Of a stretch of 64,000 nucleotides of DNA, positions 59,301-64,000 are shown piece after piece (position 1 is the stretch's first letter; every line of letters starts with the position of its first letter). Source of the DNA: Trichoplax sp. H2 (Eukaryota; Placozoa; Uniplacotomia; Trichoplacea); NCBI GenBank assembly GCA_003344405.1, contig NOWV01000077.1:62001-126000 (forward strand), written 5' to 3'. The notes under the pieces are model-generated. The model did not search any database. It had not been told where the DNA came from and saw nothing but the letters and a program-made list of their open reading frames with translations. The position numbers and the translations under genes are program-made.

Positions 59301-62300
59301 TTATTATCGAAGTATGATGACTAGATTAAGAGAAGCTTACTATCTAATATTAGTAAATCTAACTAGATAAGTCTGACATATTCAGGAGATTGCGATAAGA
59401 AAAACCGATAAATTAACAAGTTGAATATTGCTCCAAGCAGCTATAGAAGTATTCTACAGGATGTTTGATTACTTGACTAATCAACCAAGCAATCAATCAG
59501 TCAACTTGTCAATTTACCAGTCGGCATAGTTTATTATTAAAGCTGTGGTTATGCCTACAGCGCAATAATGATGTGTAATGGATTATGATTTTTCAAACCT
59601 TGCTGGAAGTTGGAAATTTATTCGATCTTTTTATGCAAAGATAGATTTTACAGCTCTACTCTAGCTGAGTACAACTACTAGAAAGATCTTAGAATGTCTA
59701 AATCGTTTAAAATTTCTGGCTTCTATTCTTTCGTATTATCTATAAGTACAATTAACACGATAACATCTTGATTTTAGAATTACAATTTGCAAACTATATT
59801 TCGGAGGATCATTTACAAATTAATAGAGTAATAGCTACTGTATTTTCATAAATATTATTATTCACTTGCTTCAATAGGACAAACTACCAAGATCAAGTAC
59901 ATGAGTTACTGCTATACAATTATCACAGCCATTAATAATAACTAAGTACCATATTGCTTCTGGCATTTTTCATACGTTAGGCTTACAGTCCGGTAGAATA
60001 CTTTACGAAATTAGCTAACAATTTACAGTACAGTCTAATACTAAGTTACACTGCAAACTTCAAATCATTCTGCATAATTAGAAATATATTCGGTAATTAC
60101 TTTCAACGAAAAATATAAATGCAATTGCTTAGCGAAGCTTTTATAAAATAGCAAAGTTGTTAACGGAATACGCATTTAGTTCGTTGCTTACTTGCTGATC
60201 TTGCATATCAAATAATGCATTACCATGAATAAATTGTGATATACAGTATACCGTATCCGATTGATATTAATCTTAGTAATCAACTTTGCTAAAAGAAAAT
60301 TCAGTCGTAATCAAGTATCTAAATATATAAAATATACCATTACCATAGATCGTATAGCTCTAGCATTGCGATATAACTTACGCTTATATCAGCTAGTTAA
60401 GTTAGAAATTATTTTGTTTTACAGTTTATCATTGAAATATTTGCAATAGGATAATAAAATGGCGCAAGTTAAATGGATAGATGGATTAATTATGCAAGTA
60501 ATTGATTTGGACATTTCTGCTTTTCAAATTTTGAGCTCTAGGAAAATTACTTTCATATTTTAAGGGCTTGAAAACTGACAAAATTGGTCATACTCGAAAC
60601 GAAAGCAGGTGTAAGTTAACGAAAGTTCTGTAATACAGCCTTACTCGATCTATATGTATTTAGTTGAGTAGCTTAATCTATTATTACAATAATTATATCT
60701 AGACAAAATATAGAAACATAATAGAGTATAACGTTGCTTTGTGAAATGGAGAAATTGTTAAGGATAGTGACTACACAGTCTAACAATTAATTGTAGAAAA
60801 ATAACCTTCACTCTAATACGACTTATGTATTCCAATGAGTGCAATAAATCATGTCTTTCCTTAGATTTTTTCTTAATTAAGGATACTATAAAAGATGATA
60901 GTTTAAAATATAATTATTCAAGGATAATATTCATGTTTACTAGTATTGTATGTAGTTTCACAAATATTAATTTTGTAGTTAGTAACGAGACTTATTTATA
61001 AGCCCCATGTCTGACTCATCACTTAATCTATTTTGTGATAGAACAGAGAGCTTAAGCTACATAATGATAGTAACATCTGCCGTCTTGTCCATCTGCTATT
61101 TGGTGTACAGTTTATTTACTTAATGTGATTAACTGATAAAACACCTTCTTTAATAGACCGTATCCACAAACAAATCATTTATAATATCGAATGGATAGTA
61201 AAGATTTTATTAGTTATTGGTGATATAATGCGCTATAAGCATATTGTAAAGAAATTTTATTAACTATGGCCTAACTAGAGCGTTATGAAATCGGATTTAG
61301 ACAGTATCGATATACTGTACAATCTTGCCACGATTTTTTGATGAAAGATCCTACAGAAAGCATAGTAAATCTATTTTCCTTCTGTACTTGAGTACTTTCC
61401 TAGTAAAATAGGAATCCTGATGTTGACCTCATATGGCCATAAAAAGATTTTACTATTTATTGGATAAAGTCTTCAAAGTGGTACAAATTCACAGACCGTG
61501 TCTTTACCATATGTTAGTAGATATTCATTTGTGAGGTAGTACTGTACTTATCAACATAATCAAGTAATTATTTCTTATTTGAGAAAGTAAACAGATAACT
61601 GTTCTTGAAAGCGATTTAAAGAAAATCTTTATAATTTTCATTTAATTCATCAGAATTGATTACAAGTTATTATCTATTAAAAGTAGTCTGCTGTCTGTTA
61701 CTAACAATTTTTTAATGTTAATTAATATTGAATAAAATTGATGTACCAATTATAGATGAAAGCACAATAGCTACAACCTCTTCATTTACAACTAGAGAAA
61801 GTTATTGATTAATTATTCTGTCTATTCAATATCATCTTGCTTTCATTAATCATCCAGTTCGTGAGTCACACTTTTGCCTATTTCGGACAGAAACGGATAT
61901 TACTATTACCACCATTAATGTTCGAAGGGAGCCAGGTGACTCATCTAGACAGGACTCCGTCAATATCCGATATTAATACAGACGAAAATCTTGCTTGTTA
62001 TTTAAATGCTACTCTTATACTACTGCTGCTAATCAGGAATATCAATTGCTTCAATTAGTTTTAGCGTAAAAGCTAAGCTTGAGCTATACGATGATATCTG
62101 ATGATATATTATTATTCGGCTGGGATGACTTTAAGTTGCTAAGTACGCTTCTTCTAATCTCAATGTGCTAGATAAATAAAATTGTTACTGAAATTACTTT
62201 GTAGACGCCTATCTGTCAAATAATTGCGAAAATTAGTTTCTCCATTAATAATAGTATGAAAATTAGGTATAAATTATCAGAAGAAATGGGTATTTGAATG

Positions 62301-64000
62301 TTCTATTTACGGAAAAGTAATGATTACGCTTTGAAAGCTATACTTTATAGTAAAATTGTCTCTTTAATTTGATCAAATATTAGTCGTAGTGATCGACTAC
62401 TCGTATTTACCCTAATTTCATTATACAGTTGTAAAATCGGGGTTATAGCTTAGAATTGAATTGAATCATTTAATAGCCATCCTCACACATAACTATACTA
62501 TGCATTTAGCTCATTTAACATTATCTTGCATACTGCAAGCTAGCAGAATTATAATTATTATTACTTCACTTAATAGAATGTAATTAATGAGTAATAGCTC
62601 ATTTCAGTAGAACAAGGTTACTGCTTTGCTTGAGTGATCATTTACCAATTAATTTTAAAGCAAGCAACTGATCACAGTTAGACTATGAGTAAAATCGATG
62701 TAGGCAAAAAGTAACGGTGTCTGAGCAGTAAAAAACTAGGTCACTAAGTCATTATTCATTCTAAGTTGGAGATATCATCTGTGAGGAATAAATTGTCCTG
62801 TGATCAATTTGGAATCATCCTACGATGGTAATTATTCTAATCAACGTTAAGAGTCTTAAAATATCAATTTATAGCCCTCAACGAAAGAGGAAAATAGAGA
62901 ATTTAGTCGTTGAGATATTGAACAGAAATTGAATCTATTATGATCAACTTAGAGAGATCCTATGTAACTGCTTTCTTAACTTCAAGAACAAACCTCTCAT
63001 TTACTCTCATAGTAGATCTAATGCTGACAATTATTGTTGTTTCAATAGGATCATACACCGTGACTCAATGCAGTTGCAACCTAGGCAGAATTGTAACTTG
63101 GTTGTCGTGATCATAAATAAATAAAATGATTTATTATCTAAGTGAAAGTACAAAGTATAATAGATAACAACGAGACAAGGTATTGTTCTTATCATCGATG
63201 GGGCGGAGCATATACAATCGTGCTAGATAGAAATAAATTTCCTTTATTGCACTTATGCAGTACGGGCAGATACGGTACTATACTGTAATCTATTTCAAAG
63301 CAAGCCAAATTCATTATATAGAATTATTGACGCTGTTTGAGTAATCTCGAAAGTAGACAAAAGTCGCATGAACCCGTGCGATAAGGATTATAAGCTAGTT
63401 GATAACATAACTATTACTTTCATAGATTTCTTGCTCCTACAAAGGTGAATGAAAATTTCTTATTCAGGCTTAGACTTGGGTATCTTTGACGCTAAGAAAA
63501 CCTAAGCGTTGATAGAGTGAGTTCATCATAGAGAACTTATAATATCGTATAATGGACACACTGAAATTTCATATTAAAATACGTGAGCCTTAGAATGTGA
63601 CCTAGGAATTGCATGCTGTATATAGGTAGTAGTTTCAGCTAACTACAGTAGTAAGCGAAGTACGGTAGCATTAAGAAGTCGAATAGTCTACTATGCTTAT
63701 AAGGTAATTTCATAATTACTGATGATGAAACGGTGTACTTTAACATTCATACTATGTGCGTATACTTGTGTCACCATAGAGATTTGCTCAATTTTAATAA
63801 CTCAGATTTTGAGTTAAACGATTGCGAACCTAACGGATTGTCAAACCCAAGCACTACAATATGCCAACATCCTTAGGGATTTCATATTCCTTTCAAGGCT
63901 TGAGTTAGAAAGTCATTGCTATTCTAAATCAAAATTCGATTTTATAATAATAGCGATACTTTGCTACGAGTAGGATCCTTTTACAATACTTCAGCTCATT
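56369..64000. other. 7.6-kb stretch with no recognised gene
   Basis: This is AT-rich sequence upstream of the Ig-receptor gene, running to the window end. I read both strands for domain-like peptides flanked by splice sites and found none. The frames at 57722, 60261 and 61837 are short, hydrophobic or low-complexity and unsupported. The Ig-receptor promoter should lie just above 56368. A 33-bp tandem duplication lies at 57266-57330. A rapidly evolving or untranslated transcript could be missed. Confidence 0.5.
57266..57330. repeat. 33-bp tandem duplication
   Basis: CATCAAGAAGTCATTGTTGA and CATCAAGAAGCCATTATTGA, each followed by TCTAAAGAA, are adjacent with a 33-bp period (57268 and 57301). 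It has two copies only. Confidence 0.85.

Noticed and set aside
61837-62058. 73-codon open frame with hydrophobic ends
   Set aside because: No recognisable domain and no flanking splice sites in a coherent model.

Overview
The window looks like nuclear DNA of an early-branching animal. It is AT-rich, and its genes are split into many small exons with GT-AG introns that are mostly 60-400 bp long. It carries animal-specific genes: a filamin, an SLMAP homologue and an immunoglobulin-superfamily (Ig) adhesion receptor. A placozoan (Trichoplax/Hoilungia type) is my best guess, but this is inference. A sponge or other early-branching animal is possible, and nothing in the window settles it.

Layout: (1) 1-9474, plus strand: an intronless filamin reading frame with 32 Ig-like filamin repeats, running to the stop codon. 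(2) 11829-18701, minus strand: an SLMAP homologue, with an N-terminal FHA domain, a long coiled coil and a C-terminal membrane tail anchor; 21 exons. (3) 18.7-22.4 kb: a 59-bp minisatellite containing a 20-N assembly gap. (4) 22462-26057, minus: a USP2-type deubiquitinase, 15 exons, catalytic residues intact. (5) 26-30.4 kb: non-coding, rich in a strand-switching TACTG pentamer repeat. (6) 30442-31441, plus: mitochondrial ribosomal protein bL17m (MRPL17), 3 exons. (7) 33161-34384, plus: an unrecognised 407-residue multi-pass membrane protein in one exon. (8) 34.4-37.4 kb: non-coding, with local duplications and a pentamer array. (9) 37454-43359, plus: HYOU1/GRP170, the ER-lumen Hsp110-type chaperone, 27 exons, ending in the KDEL-like signal HSEL. 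(10) 43.4-45.7 kb: a diverged ~970-bp tandem duplication and a decayed fragment of the nearby USP2 gene. (11) 45711-56368, minus: a single-pass Ig/fibronectin-III adhesion receptor, 15 exons, 1488 residues. (12) 56.4-64 kb: no gene recognised.

The multi-exon models were built by hand. Every junction was checked for reading phase, and each model gives one continuous open frame from ATG to stop.

The genes do not form one pathway, as expected in an animal genome. Two neighbour pairs stand out: filamin/SLMAP and USP2/HYOU1 are also close neighbours in human (FLNB-SLMAP at 3p14.3; USP2 and HYOU1 at 11q23.3). The other main observations are the Ig receptor, whose ectodomain alternates cysteine-less V-like domains with cysteine-containing Ig domains, and an apparent GC-AG intron that decides whether SLMAP is membrane-anchored.
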